Positions 20,328-33,761 of a DNA stretch of 64,000 nucleotides are shown here, piece by piece (position 1 is the first letter of the stretch; each line of letters begins with the position of its first letter). The DNA is from Sesamum alatum (taxonomy: Eukaryota > Streptophyta > Magnoliopsida > Lamiales > Pedaliaceae): positions 14,621,264 through 14,685,263 of the forward strand of contig JACGWO010000005.1 of the NCBI GenBank assembly GCA_034509735.1. The letters are read 5' to 3'. Under the pieces are notes generated by a model, which had not been told where the DNA came from, did not search any database, and saw nothing but the letters and a program-made list of their open reading frames with translations. The position numbers were made by a program, and so were the translations under genes.

Positions 20328-20332
20328 CAGAT
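20328..20332. repeat. Target-site duplication of B composite (CAGAT)
   Basis: CAGAT at 20328-20332 recurs at 46157-46161. The sequence after the right copy continues the A leader (CCCACGGAGGATCC), so both ends of the 25.8-kb insert are original element ends. Confidence 0.93.
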
Positions 20333-22555
20333 TGAAGGACAAGCGGATTCGCCCGGGAGCGCGAGCGGAAGCGAGGAAGCGAGAAAAATGCGTAAATTTA
20401 AATCAAATTCAAAATACATGAATCCCAAGGGGTGTACCCTTGGGTGCTCAACCGGGCGTTCGATGTAGGATGTGTAAATATTAAAACATATATTTAAACA
20501 CACAGGGCATAGATATATAAATGAAATCAATCAAAGCGTAATAAATCGTTACCTTTGATTGTTTACCGTATGCTCCCGGCTACTTGCGTTGTTCCTTCTC
20601 CAGAATGCTCAAAAATCCAAACATATGGATTCTCCAAAGGTGATCCACACCACACCGGAAGAAACACACGTTCTTCTTGCTAGAAAAGAACGGGTTTAGA
20701 AGGAATCGGTCTAAGAGAAGAACACTATGAATTAGTGTTCTCTTAAACTTTGTTCTTCTTCTTGATTCAAAAATCAAGTGAAGAACACAAGTGTGAGAGA
20801 GGGAGAGAGCACGAAATTTGAGAGAGAGGAGAGGGATTTTGTCTTCTCTTTTTCCTAGAAAAAGATGAATAATGAATCACATGTGCTTGGTGTTGTATAT
20901 TCAAATATATATACATAATTAATGTGATTATTGGAATGTGTCTAGGTTCATCCAAGGATGTCTAGATTCATTCCAATCAATCACCATCAATTCTTCAATC
21001 AAGCTTACCAAAATTTATGGTATGATCAAATCATACCAAAAGGGAAGAGCTTGATTGGAGTTGATTTATCTCTTTCCAAAAGAGATAAGTCAACATACCA
21101 CCAGGATGAAACATGGCTGATTTTGCTTCCTCCAAGGGAGCGTCTCGGCCATGTTTGATTAAGGGAAGAAGTCCAACTTCTTCCTATTCCAAATTAGGAA
21201 TTATTTCTCCTCTCGGGTATAATTTAACGGACCGGGTTTTATCGTAATCCAATTATGACGAACCCAATATTAAATCCAATTTAATGTCCACTTAAATTAT
21301 TCCCGTTGATCTTTTAATCCAATTAAAAGATCCAACGTCTCAACGTCTCAACTTTCCATGTTTAATCGAAAATCCAATTTACCGATTAAATGAAAGCCTG
21401 ATACAATATCAGCTCGTCCATCCAATGGACTTTCCCTCAAATAATCCAATTACTTATTTTATCCTTCGAGATTGACTCCAAGTCGATCTCTCAACCTCCT
21501 CGATGATTTGTGTGTGACCTTTTAGGTTCACCCTCTGCAAGACTTGGGCCCGTGTCCCACAGGGGCCCGTTACCATGGGTGGCCATCTAGCAACAGTCCA
21601 TGGCACTAGAGACTAGGCGAATTGGCGTGAACATTTAGGCGCGGATTCCGTACGGGTACGATCCTTCCATCTACCGTCTCCCGACCTTAGTCTAGGGTAT
21701 GGAATTGGGCGTCGGTTCCCATCCTTGACTAGGCATTTATGCTTAATACTCGAGACCCCACGTATGCTTCATTGCGTCGACCCAGGAAACCATTCCCTGT
21801 TCGACCAACCACTGTGGCCAGAGCTTCAAACAGCATGAATGTGTCTCCGAGTGCATAGGAGATACCTCTGCCACATACTGACAGGGGATGGATCCCCTTC
21901 TTGGAATCCACCGTCCTCGCTACACATTCCGACTGCACTGGACAAGGCTTATGATAATCATCTTACAGAATGATTACCTCTCGCCAGATCCAAGATACAG
22001 CCGTCCTGTGCACGCGACTGCCATGATCCCTCAAGTCTGAGGATTACTCCCATACTATCGGAACCGGGAAAAACCAATCATACCGACCAAGCCTCCAAGG
22101 CTTCAATATGATGATCCCCGCGAGTCAGTCCAGTCGGCTCGACCCCAGTCGACCAACCCATCAAGATCGTGTAGGCGTCCCACGCCTGTCGCCGATGAAA
22201 TACGACACTCATCCAATGAACACGACTCTTGACGCAAGTCTCAATAGGACTCTCGATGCCCTGTCTCGAGGTCCTCGACTTGGAACGTTTCAGACCCAAC
22301 TCTTAATCAGTTGGTTTCATGACCACCATCCAATGCGTGGCCCAACTGCACGAGTTGTTATCCATGGTCTGTGGGCTTTGTTGCGATATAAGTTAAACAC
22401 CGTTTTAACAAATGTGAAATGAGCGCAACAAAGTAAGCACCAGACGTGATAAATACTCATTTTATGCATCACGTAATAATATTACATTTACATCAAGTTG
22501 TCGGATAGGTTACAAATTGCCAAACCTATTTGTTTTCTGGTCACCTATTCCAACA
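20333..22555 (-). repeat. B3 3' LTR (outer left)
   Basis: A 2223-bp B LTR in reverse, from TGAAGGAC to CCAACA. It shares diagnostic variants with the outer right LTR 43924-46156 and differs from the inner LTRs. Confidence 0.92.
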
Positions 22556-22579
22556 ATCTCCCACTTGACCTGAAGCCAA

Positions 22580-25500
22580 TCACCCATTGACCTCGAACCT
22601 CTTATTCAGATGGTGAGTATGGGCAACTTGCGACATGGGCTTAGCAAGTGGATCTGCTATGTTTTCTGCAGAGCTGACTCGGTCCAACCGAACGTCAGTC
22701 GTGCTATCCATCTCTCTAAGTAGATGGTAGCATCTAAGAATATGTTTGGATCATGATGAGATCTCGGTTCCTTGGCTAGCGCTATCGCCCCGTTGTTATC
22801 ATAAAAGATAATTACAGGCTTAGCAATGCTAGGTACTACATCCAACCCTTGGATGTAGCTCATCAACCAAACCACTCCTTAGCAGCTTCCAAAGCCGGTA
22901 TGTATTCAAAACTCTATGGTGGAGTCCGTCGTGGTAGCCTACTTGGAACTCTTCCAAGTAACCACGCCACCATTTAGTCTAAATACAAAACCATACTGAG
23001 CCTTGGCATCATCGTCATCCGACTGGAACCTAGCATCGCTATAGCCTTCCAGTATCAACTCTCCACCGCCGTAGTTCAAGAACATGTCCTTAGTCCTTTT
23101 CAGGTACTTTAGGATAGTCTTAACTGCGCTCCCCCGGCTAGTTACGCTCAAAGCGAAAGCCACATCAGGTCTAGTGCTCTGAACAGCATACTGTATGCTG
23201 CCTACGGCTGAAGTATAGGGGATGTCCAACATCCTTTTTAAGCTCCTTATCAGTCTTAGGAGACTGCTTCTTGGATAACTTAATTCCATGCCTCATAGGA
23301 AGGAATCCTCGTTTTGAGTTCTCCATCTTGAATCTTTTCAAGACTTTCTCAATGTACGAGGACTGGGCCATTCCTAACATCCTTCTAGACCTATCCCTAT
23401 AGATCTTGATGCCAAGGATGTAGGATGCCTCGCCCATATCCTTCATGGAGAATTGTGTTGACAACCAAGCTTTAGTGGTACCCAACATCTTAGCATCATT
23501 CCCAATGAGCAAGATGTCATCCACGTAAAGCACCAGAAACGCAACTGAGCTCCCACTGATCTTCTTGTATACACAAGGATCGGACTCGTTCTTGATGAAA
23601 TCATATCCCCGTATGACTTCATCAAAACGTATGTTCCAGCTTCGGGTTTAACCCCTTTTGGTGGATCTGCTAGGGTCCAAACCTTGTTTGTACCCATCGA
23701 GTCCATCTCGAATTTCATGGCCTCAAGCCACTTGTCCGAATCGATGTCCGACATCGCTTCTTCGTACGTCTTTGGATCATTATTCAACTGACCGGTCAGG
23801 TCCAGAAATCCATACCTATCAGGTGCATGGATACTCTGGCCGACCTATGGAGGACTGGAACAATATCAATGGGAACCACTGGCTCAGATGTTAATGCCGC
23901 CTCATGGGGTACCTCACTTAATTCCTCAAGGAGTACCTCATCGTGTCGAATATCCGATGGAAAACCTTTTTCCAAGAATACTGTGTTTCGCGAGACAAAA
24001 ACCTTTTACTCGGAGGGATCATAGAAATAATACCCCGCAGTTTCTTTTGGATAGTCGATGAACCTGCATAAACTAGACCTCGAGTCCAATTTATCTCCCA
24101 CTAATCTCTTGACATATGCGGGGCAACCCCAGACTTTCAAGTATTTGTAGGAGGCAGGCTTGCCATGCCATATCTCATATGGCGTTTGGGATACCTTTTT
24201 AGATGGCGCCAAGTTCAAAACTTTGGCCGCCGTCTCAAGAGCGTATCCCCAGAAAGAAAGGGGTAGTTCGGTAAAACTCATCATGGATCGGACCGTGTCC
24301 AACAAGGTCCGATTCCTCCTTTCAGACACACCATTAAGCTGCGGTGTTCCAGGAGGGGTCCACTAAGAGAGAATCCCATTCTCTTTTAGATAATCAGTAA
24401 ACTCACCACTCAAATACTCTCAACCTCGGTCCGACCGAAGGGCTTTGATCTTTCGACCGGTTTGGTTCTCTACTTCAAGTCTGTATTCCTTAAACCTTCC
24501 AAAGGCTTCAGACTTGTACCTCATCAGGTAAACATAACCATACCGTGAGTGATCATCGGTAAAGGTTATGAAGTACGAGTACCCACCTCTAGCCTAAGTA
24601 TTTAGTGGACCACAGACATCTGTATGGATCAAATCCAACAAACCACTGGCTAGCGTACTTCGTCCAACAAAGGATTTCTTGGTCATCTTTCCCTTTAGAC
24701 AGGATTCGCAGGTCGGTAGGTTGTCCAAATCGTCTATTTCTAGACTCTTTGAGTCCACCAACCTTCTTATCCTATCTTTAGAGATATGACCTAACCTCGC
24801 ATGCCATATTTGTGCGTATGATCATCACGTTTTCGTTTGTGTTCTGCAGTCATAATCCAATTAGACTGTTGAAGTATATACAGACCATTGACCAATGTAC
24901 CAAGCAAATGAGAAATACCATCTTTGATAATGAAAAAACTGTTTTTATTGATGGTAAATTCATATCCCTCCTTATCAAGGACCGGGATGGAAACAATATT
25001 TTTAATCATGTTAGGTACATAGAAACAGTCGTTCAGTACAATCCTAACATGACTACTAATGGCTAACTCTAGTGATCCTACGGCCTCCGCAGCAACGGCC
25101 TTGCCATCGCCTAGCCTCAGGATCATCTCATCCTTGGTTAGCCTTCTGCTTCTTTTGTAGTGCCTGCAAATTATTGGAGATGTGAGCACCACACCCGGTA
25201 TCCAATACCCATGAAGCAGAATTAGTAATCATATTACCTTCAACCACAAACACACCTGGGTTGGAGAGGAGTTGTTGGCACTCCCTCTTCCAATGCCCTT
25301 TCCCTTGGCAATGCATGCAGACATCATTTGCCTTGGACCGCTGAGAACCACGGGTCTTCCCTTTCCCTTTGCTCAGTCCAACCGGAGCAACAGGAACGCC
25401 CGGAGCGTGAGCAGGGGCCACAACCGTCTTCCCTTTGCCCTTCTTCCTCTTCCAGCGTCCGGCCCTCTTGCCATTCGCCTTGGAGGTCGAAGCCTCTCCT

Positions 25501-26117
25501 ATCAATACCGCCGGCGCCGACTTGTGGGTTGTTGCCTCGTATTGGACCAGCATGTTGATCAACTAATGAATAGACTTCTCAAGTCCGTTCATGTTGTAGT
25601 TTACAACAAACGGGACATAGGATGGAGGAAGCGACTGGAGGATCACGTCAATGTACGTGTCATTGTTAAGCCCAGCTTTAAGGTACTCGAGTTTCTCCAC
25701 TACGGAGAGCATCTTGACCCCATGACTCTGTACAAACGCTCCTTCAGCGAGCTTGGTGCCAAAGAATGCTTTTGTGGCGGCATATCTAATATGTCTATCC
25801 GGAACCGCATAAACCTCGTTCATGCGGAGCATTATGGTGGAGACGTTGTCCAACCTCTCATACTGCTTCTGGATGTCGTTAGACATCGAAGCCAGTATGA
25901 TATTGCGTACTTTGCGGTTGTCCTCATGCCATTTCTCGAACGTCAAACGTTCTTCAGGAGTGGACCCCTCCGGTAAGTCGCTCGGTGGCGGCTCGTCCAA
26001 GACGTAGCTTTGGTTCTCGAAACCGAGGACAATCCTCAGGTTTCTCAGCCAGTCCGAGTAGTTCGTTCCGTGGAATTTGTTAGTCTCAAGAATCATGGTT
26101 AACGGGTTCTTAGACAT
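22580..26117 (-). pseudogene. gag-pol: B unit 1 gag-pol, RT-deleted
   Basis: Gag starts at 26117 (MSKNPLTMILETNKF), is open to a GAG-to-TAG nonsense at 25563-25565, and continues in frame through the zinc knuckle (CMHCQGKGHWKREC) and protease motif DTGCGAH to LQALQKKQKANQG, where an inserted base shifts the frame. Protease C-terminal and integrase N-terminal parts follow (24791-25192). The integrase core is interrupted, and the integrase C-terminus is open at 24006-24329. At 23643-23646 the sequence jumps from GVKP straight to SWNIRFDEV. Relative to B1, 340 bp are missing, including RT motif A, with CCCG microhomology at the joint. YVDD and RNase H remain downstream in broken frames. No functional RT can be made. 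Confidence 0.88.
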
Positions 26118-27916
26118 ATCTACATCAATGAAAATGTAAAGCAGAAATTAGCAGATGATGGTAGTATTATTGTTCAAGTTGAAGACTTGGTCTTTTAGTC
26201 TTTAACCCTCCCACTATTTATACGAAAGTCCGCCACTCTCAAGCGGAGTTTCGGGAAACCATTTCCTAGTGGGCTTGGGATCCACAAACATAATCTCCAT
26301 GCCCCGCTTTTACGATTCACATGAAGAAGACCTTGTGGGAGATATCCAATATCATTCTCATCTAATGAGATTCCCAAGATATTTTGCCTCACCTATTCAC
26401 ATGGTCCCGAGGACTCCAAGCAACCATGTTACTCAGTGTTGGGCCCGACCCATCAACCAAATCATGCCTCAAACTGTCGCCCCCCACGACTCATGAGACA
26501 GGGAAACAGCGAGCGCAGTCTTTTTGTTCACAACAACTTTGCACTAGTCCAAGTGTGCCACGACTCGTGAGACCACACTTGGGTAGTGGTAGCTTCCTCA
26601 CCACATTGCTGTGGATGGAAGGCTCGGACAGACCAAAATACCATTTTGATCCAAGTCCGTTCTGGGCCTAATATTTAATTTGGTCCAACCAAATGAGAGT
26701 TTGTGTATGACCGAGACCTCGTCAAATTATTGTGTTTTAGCATGCATAAATATCCAATATTTAAAGCGAAAAATAAATACGCCGTATGCAGAAAACATAG
26801 CATACCCCTATTAGGATGATCACAAGCACAACCTATGCGACCCACTGAGCCCGCAGTGAGTCTATGGTCTGTCTAGGGTGGTCCTAAATTATTACAATAA
26901 TAATAAACCCATTGTCATTCCAATGGGCCTTGAAGTGCTTCTTGTTTCACGCCTTGATGCTCCTCCTTGGGGTCTCCGACTCCAATTGCTTGTTAAAATT
27001 GAAACCTCACCAATCCTATCTACTCTCATTACAACTGAAAGTAATACATCGGTAATAAAGAAAACAATCCTTAACATCATGAGGCTGAAAATACGGGAGA
27101 TGATAGTCCCAAAAACAAGAGGCACGCAGGCCCCACCCAACAGAAAATAAATGATCATACATTCATCCATACACAAGGTCTAGGGCTCTTGTGATCATCC
27201 CATGTTGATTCCATCAACTCACATAACATAATTATTCCAAATAATCATGCATAAATAACCAATGGATATTCCAAATACCCAAGTGATGTCCAACATCACA
27301 AAAGCATAAATATACAAATAATATGCAAAATTCAAATTTTAAATTTAATGGACATTTTAAAACAATGCATCCAATGCATGTATTAATCCCAAATTAATTA
27401 AGCAAATTTAATTCAAGGAATAATCCAATTATCCCAAAATCAAAAATGCAAAATTAATATATTTTCAGAATATTGTGCAGCAAATGCAGAAAATCGAATT
27501 TTCCGGAAAAAGTCGAAAAACGGCACAAAAAGGCCCAGCCATTGTGCTGGCCGGCCGCCCGCGCGCATAGGGCAGCGCGCACTGGCCCTCGGCCAGCAGC
27601 GGTCAACTGCGTACAGCGCAGGCGCGCTTGCGCGCGGCCACTGCCGGCCCGACCAAATCCTTTTTTTTTTTTTGTGTTTTTCAAAACTGTTTCAGCACAA
27701 TAACATTAATATTATTCTGAAAATAAGCGTGCAATTTTAGATCCAATCTAACAAAATTAAGCATGCCAAAAGTCCATTAAATCCAAACAATTGAATCATC
27801 ATATTATTCATATATTTATGTAATCTAACATGCCAATAAAGCCATTTAAAAGCAAATAGATCATGCCAAACACATAGATCTATGCCCCTTACATCGAACC
27901 GGGCTCTGATACCACT
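26118..27916 (-). other. B unit 1 leader and PBS
   Basis: Leader of the same layout as in B1. Stem-loop 1 is at 26549-26582 (arms CCAAGTGTG/CACACTTGG, loop CCACGACTCGTGAGAC on the plus strand). The GC-rich island is at 27531-27650 beside an oligo-T run. The PBS complement GCTCTGATACCA is at 27903-27914, two bases before the next LTR. No gene is visible. Confidence 0.8.
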
Positions 27917-30192
27917 TGAAGGACAAGCGGATCCGCCCGGGAGCGCGAGCGGAAGCGAGAAAAACGAGAAATGTGCCTAAATTTAAATCAAATTCAAAAT
28001 ACGCGAATCCCAAGGGGTGTACCCTTGGGTGCTCAACCGGGCGATCGATGTAGGATGTGTAAATATTAAAACATATATTTAGACACATAGGGCATAGATA
28101 TATAAATGAAATCAATCTAAGCGTAATAAACCGTTACCTTTGATTGTTTAGCATATGCTCCCGGCTACTAGCGTTGTTCCTCCTCCGGAATGCTCACGAA
28201 ATCCAAATGTATGGATTCTCCAAAGGTGATCCAGACCACACCGGAAGAAACACACGTTCTTCTTGCTAGAAAAGAACGGGTTTAGAAGGAATCGGTTTAA
28301 GAGAAGAACACTATGAATTAGTGTTCTCTTAAACTTACTTTGTTCTTCTTCTTGATTCAAAATCAAGTGAAGAACACAAGTGTAAGAGAGGGAGGGAGCA
28401 CGAAATTGAGAGAGAGGAGAGGATTTTTGTCTTCTCTTTTTTTCTAGAAAAAGATGAATAATGAATCACTTATGCTTGTGTTGTATATTCTAATACATAT
28501 ACATAATTAATGTGATTATTGGAATGTGTCTAGGTTCATCCAATGATGTCTAGATTCATTCCAATCAATCACCATCAATTCTTCAATCAAGCCTACCAAA
28601 ATTTATGGTATGATCAAATCATACCAAAAGGGAAGAGCTTGATTGGAGTTGATTTGTCTCTTTCTAAAAGAGATAAGTCAACATACCATCTAGCATGAAA
28701 CATGGCTGATTTTGATTCCTCCAAGGGAGCGTGTCGGACATGTTTAATTAAAGAAAAAAGTCCAACTTCTTCCCATTCCAAATTAGGAATTATTTTTCCT
28801 CTCGGGTATAATTTAACGGACCGGGTTTTATCGTAATCCAATTACGACGAACCCAATATTAAATCCAATTTAATGTCCACGTAAATTATTCCAATTGATC
28901 TTTTAATCCAATTAAAAGATCCAACGTCTCAACATCTCAACTTTTCATATTTAATCAAAAATCCAATATACCAATTAAATGAAAGCCCGATACAATATCG
29001 GCCCGTCCATCCAATGGACTTTCCCTTAGGTAATCCAGTTACTTATTTTATCCTTCGAGATTGACTCCAAGTCGATCTCTCAACCTCCTCGGTGATTTGT
29101 GTGTGACCCTTTAGGTTCACCCTCAGCTAGACTTGGGCCCGTGTCCCACAAGGGCCCGTTACCATGGGTAGCCGTCTAGTAACGGTCCATGGCACTAGAG
29201 ACTAGGTGAATTGGCATGAACATTTAGGCGCCGATTCCGTACGGGTACGATCCTTCCGTCTACCGTCTCCCGGCCTTAGTCTAGGGTATGGAATTGGGCG
29301 TCGGTTCCCATCCTTGACTAGGCATCTATGCTTAATACTCGAGACCACGTATGCTTCATCGCGTCGACATAGGAAACCATTCCCTGTTCGACAAACCACT
29401 GTGGCCACAGCTTCAAACAGCATGAACGTGTCTCCGAGTGCATAGGAGATACCTCTGTCACATACTGACAGGGGACGGATCCTCTTCTTGGAATCCACCG
29501 TCCTCGCTACACATTCTGACTGTCATGGACAAGGCTTATGATAATCATCTTACAGAATGATTACCTCTCGCCAGATCCAAGATACAGCCGTCCTGTGCAC
29601 GCGACTACCATGATCCCTCAAGTCTGAGGATTACTCCCGTACTATCGGAACCGGGGAAAACCAATCATACCGACCAAGGCTCCAAGGCTTCCATATGATG
29701 ATCCCCGCGAGTCAGTCCAGTCGGCTCGACCCCAGTCGACCAACCCATCAAGATCGTGTAGGCGTCCCACGCCTGTCGCCGATGAAATACGGCACTCATC
29801 CAATGAACACGACTATTGACACAAGTCTCAATAGGACTCTCGATGCCCTGTCTCGAGGTCCTCGACTTGGAACGTTTCAGACCCAACTCTTAATCAGTTG
29901 GTTTCATGACCACCATCCAATGCGTGGCCCAACTGCACGAGTTGTTATCCATGGTCTGTGGGCTTTGTTGCGATATAAGTTAAACACCATTTTAACAAAT
30001 GTAAGATGAGCGCAACAAAGAAGGTACCATTGGTGACGAATACTCATCTTATTCATCACATAATAATATTACATTCACATCAAGTTGTCGGATAGGTTAC
30101 AAATTGCCAAACCTATTGGCTTTCTATCACCTATGCCAACAATAGGTTACAAATCGCCAAACCTATTAGCTTTCTGGTCACCTATTCTAACA
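27917..30192 (-). repeat. B inner LTR with duplicated terminus
   Basis: This LTR joins the PBS of unit 1 to the polypurine tract of unit 2, so it is shared by two internal regions. It is 2276 bp because the terminal 51 bp (30142-30192) are a second, slightly different copy of the LTR start, following a normal end CCAACA at 30141. Confidence 0.88.
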
Positions 30193-31287
30193 ATCTCCCA
30201 CTTGACCTAAAGCCAATGACCCATTGACCTTGAACCTCTTATTCAGATGGTGAGTATGGGCAACTTGCGACATGGGCTTAGCAAGTGGATCTGCTATGTT
30301 TTCTGTGGAGCTGACTCGGTCCAAACGAACGTCAGTCCTGCTATCCATCTCTCTAAGTAGATGGTAGCGTCTAAGAATATGCTTGGATCGTGATGAGATC
30401 TCGGTTCCTTTGCTAGCGCTATCGCCCCGTTGTTATCATGAAAGATAATTACAGGCTTAGCAATGCTAGGTACTACATCCAACCCTTGGATGTAGCTCAT
30501 CAACCAAACCACTCCTTAGCAGCTTCCAAAGCCGCTATGTATTCAAAAATCTATGGTGGAGTCCGTCGTGGTAGCCTACTTGGAACTCTTCCAAGTAACC
30601 ACGCCACCATTTAGTCTTAATACAAAACCATACTGAGACTTGGCATCATCGTCATTCGACTGGAAGCTAGCGTCGCTATAGCCTTCCAGTATCAACCCTC
30701 CACCGCCGTAGATCAAGAACATGTCCTTAGTCCTTTTCAGGTACTTTAGGATAGTATTGACTGCACTCCAGTGATATCGGCTAGTTACGCTCAAAGCGAA
30801 AGCCACATCAGGTCTAGTGCACTGAACAGCATACTGTATGCTGCCTATGGCTGAAGCATAGGGGATGTCCAACATCCTTTTAAGCTCCTCATCAGTCTTA
30901 GGAGACTGCTTCTTGGATAACTTAATTCCATGCCTCATAGGAAGGAATCCTCGTTTTGAGTTCTCCATCTTGAATCTCTTCAAGACTTTCTCAATGTACG
31001 AGGACTGGGCCATTCCTAACATCCTTCTAGATCTATCCCTGTAGATCTTGATGCCAAGGATGTAGGATGCCTCGCCCATATCCTTCATGGAGAATTGCGT
31101 TGACAACCAAGCTTTAGTGGTACCCAACATCTTAGCATCATTCTCAATGAGCAAGATGTCCTCCACGTAACGCACCAAAAAACGCAACTGAGCTCCCACT
31201 GATCTTCTTGTATACACAAGGATCGGACTCGTTCTTGATGAAATCATTTCCCCGTATGACTTCATAAAAACGTATGTTTCAGCTTCG
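30193..31287 (-). pseudogene. pol: B unit 2 RT C-terminus and RNase H
   Basis: Minus-strand reading from the 340-bp RT deletion joint (31286-31289) runs through EVI.., DILLIENDAK and KMENSKRGFLPMRHG into RNase H. The catalytic YVDD has become YVED (RYVEDILL), which would abolish polymerase activity. An open stretch of 229 codons covers 30576-31265 and includes EGYSDASFQSNDDDA. A shift near 30545 separates the RNase H tail (DNNGAIALAKEPRSHHDPS, 30294-30512). The gene reaches the LTR border with no stop before it, as in C. Confidence 0.85.
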
Positions 31288-31290
31288 GGT

Positions 31291-32538
31291 TTAACCCTTT
31301 TGATCTGCTAGGGTCCAAATCTTGTTTGTACCCATCGAGTCCATCTCGGATTTCATGGCCTCACGCCACTTGTCTGAATCGATGTCCGATATCGCTTCTC
31401 CGTACGTCTTTGGATCATTATCCAACTGACCGGTCAGGCCCAGAAATCCATACCTATCAGGTGCATGGGATACTCTGGCCGACCTACGGAGGACTGGAAC
31501 AATATCAGTGGGAACCACTGGCTCAGATGTTACTGCCACCTCATGGGGTACCTCACTTGATTCCTCAAGAAGTACCTCATCGCGTCGACTATCCGATGGA
31601 AAACCTTTTTCCAAGAACACTGCGTTTTGCGAGACAAAAACCTTTCGCTCGGAGGGATCATAGAAATAATACCCCGCAGTTTCTTTCGGATATCCGATAA
31701 ACCTGCATAAACTAGACCTCGAGTCCAGTTTATCTCCCACTAATCTCTTGACATATGCGGGGTAACCCCACACTTTCAAGTATTTGTAGGAGGCAGGCTT
31801 GCCATGCCATATCTCATATGGCGTCTGGGATACCCTTTTAGATGGCGTCAAGTTCAAAACTTTGGCCGCCGTCTCAAGAGCGTATCCCCAGAAGGAAAGA
31901 GGTAGTTCGGTAAAACTCATCATGGATCGGACCATGTCTAACAAGGTCCGATTCCTCCTTTCAGACACACCATTAAGCTGCGGTGTTCCAGGAGGGATCC
32001 ACTGAGAGAGAATCCCATTCTCTTTTAGATAATCAGTAAACTCACCACTCAAATACTCTCCACCTCGGTCCAACCGAAGGGCTTTGATCTTTCGACCGGT
32101 TTGGTTCTCTACTTCAAGTCTGTATTTCTTAAACCTTCCAAAGGCTTCAGACTTGTACCTCATCAGGTAAACATAACCATACCGTGAGTGATCATCGGTA
32201 AAGGTTATGAAGTACGAGTACCCACCTCTAGCCTGAGTATTTAGTGGACCACAGACATCTGTATGGATCAAATCCAACAGATCACTAGCTAGCGTACTTT
32301 GTCCAACAAAGGGTTTCTTGGTCATCTTTCCCTTTAGACAGGATTCGCAGGTCGGTAGGTTGTCCAAATCGTCTATTTCTAGACTCTTTGAGTCCACCAA
32401 CCTTCTTATCCTATCTTTAGAGATATGACCTAACCTCGCATGCCATATCTGTGCGTTATTATGATCATCACGTTTTCGTTTGTGTTCTGCAGTCATAATC
32501 CAATTAGACTGTTGAAGTATGTACAGACCGTTGACCAA
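31291..32538 (-). pseudogene. pol: B unit 2 integrase ORF (415 codons)
   Basis: This is the longest open integrase stretch in the window for family B. It shows the HHCC finger (WHARLGHIS and CESC), D in HTDVCG, D in LRLDRGG, E in NGVSERRNR, the GKPASYKYLKVWG and VGDKLDSRSSLCRF segments, and the linker to RT with LRRSARVSHAPDRYGFLG. It ends at WTLADQKG, where a 5-bp loss precedes the shared RT deletion. All three catalytic acidic residues are present. The protease C-terminal part upstream (32539-32770) is in another frame. Confidence 0.87.
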
Positions 32539-32771
32539 TGTACCAAGCAGATGAGAAATACCATCTTTGATAATGAAAAAACCATTTTTATTGATGGTAA
32601 ATTCATATCCCTCCTTATCAAGGACCGGGATGGAAACAATGTTTTTTAATCATGCTAGGTACTTAGAAACAGTCGTTCAGTACAATCCTAACATGACTAC
32701 TAATGGCTAACTCTAGCGATCCTACGGCCTCCGCAGCAACGGCCTTGCCATCGCCTAGCCTCAGGATCATC

Positions 32772-33761
32772 TCATCCTTGGTTAGCCTTCTGCTTCTTTT
32801 GTAGTGCCTGCAAATCATTGCAGATGTGAGCACCACACCTGGTATCCAATACCCATGAAGCAGAATTAGTAATCATATTAACTTCAACCACAAACACACC
32901 TGGGTTGGAGAGGAGTTGTGGGCACTCCCTCTTCCAATGCCCTTTCCCTTGGCAATGCATGCAGACATCATTTGCCTTGGACGCTGAGAACCACGGGCCT
33001 TCCCTTTCCCCTTTGCTCGGTCCAACCGGAGCAACAGGGACGCCCGGAGCGTGAGCAGGGGCCACAACCGTCTTCCCTTTCCCCTTCTTCCTCTTCCAGC
33101 ATCCGGCCCTCTTGCCATTCGCCTTGGAGGTCGAAGCCTCTCCTATCAATACCGCCGGCGCCGACTTGTGGGTTGTTGCCTCGTATTGGACCAGCATGTT
33201 GATCAACTCATGAATAGACTTCTCAAGTCCGTTCATGTTGTAGTTTACAACAAACAGGTCATAGGATGGAGGAAGCGACTGGAGGATCACGTCAATGTAC
33301 GTGTCATTGTTAAGCCCAACTTTAAGGTCCTCGAGTTTCTCCACTAGGGAGAGCATCTTGACCCCATGACTCTGTACAGACGCTCCTTCAGCGAGCTTGG
33401 TGCCAAAGAATGCTTTTGTGGCGGCATATCTAATATGCCTATCCGGAACCGCATAAACCTCGTTCATGCGGAGCATTATGGCGGAGACGTTGTCCAGCCT
33501 CTCATACTGCTTCTGGATGTCGTTAGACATCGAAGCCAGTATGATACTGCGTACTTTCCGGTTGTCCTCATGCCATTTCTCGAACGTCAAACGTTCTTCA
33601 GGCGTGGACCCCTCCGGTAAGTTGCTCGGTGGCGGCTCGTCCAAGACGTAGCCTTGGTTCTCGAAACCGAGGACAATTCTCAGGTTTCTCAGCCAGTCCG
33701 AGTAGTTCATTCCGTTGAATTTATTAGTCTCAAGAATCATGGTTAACGGGTTCTTAGACAT
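32772..33761 (-). pseudogene. gag: B unit 2 gag-protease ORF (329 codons)
   Basis: Gag starts at MSKNPLTMILETNKFNG (33761) and is open through the capsid-like region, the basic linker and the zinc knuckle CMHCQGKGHWKREC. Two compensating small indels just before the knuckle change a few residues (SKGEREGPWFSA). The protease motif reads DTRCGAH, not DTGCGAH, so the active-site glycine is lost. It ends at LQALQKKQKANQG through the same inserted base as unit 1. This is the most complete B-family gag reading frame in the window. Confidence 0.87.

Larger units (their letters stand above)
18752..20332 (+). other. A2 leader, part 1
   Basis: This is non-coding leader between the PBS and the B composite insertion. 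It contains two GC-rich islands (about 18992-19096 and 19502-19690). The sequences after them resemble each other (TTTTCTG, then a GTTGCAC stretch, then TTTCTGC and TTATTTTATGG), suggesting an old internal duplication of about 0.55 kb. A CT microsatellite lies near 20117-20138. Short ORFs here are rich in low-complexity residues and I do not call them genes. Confidence 0.75.
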
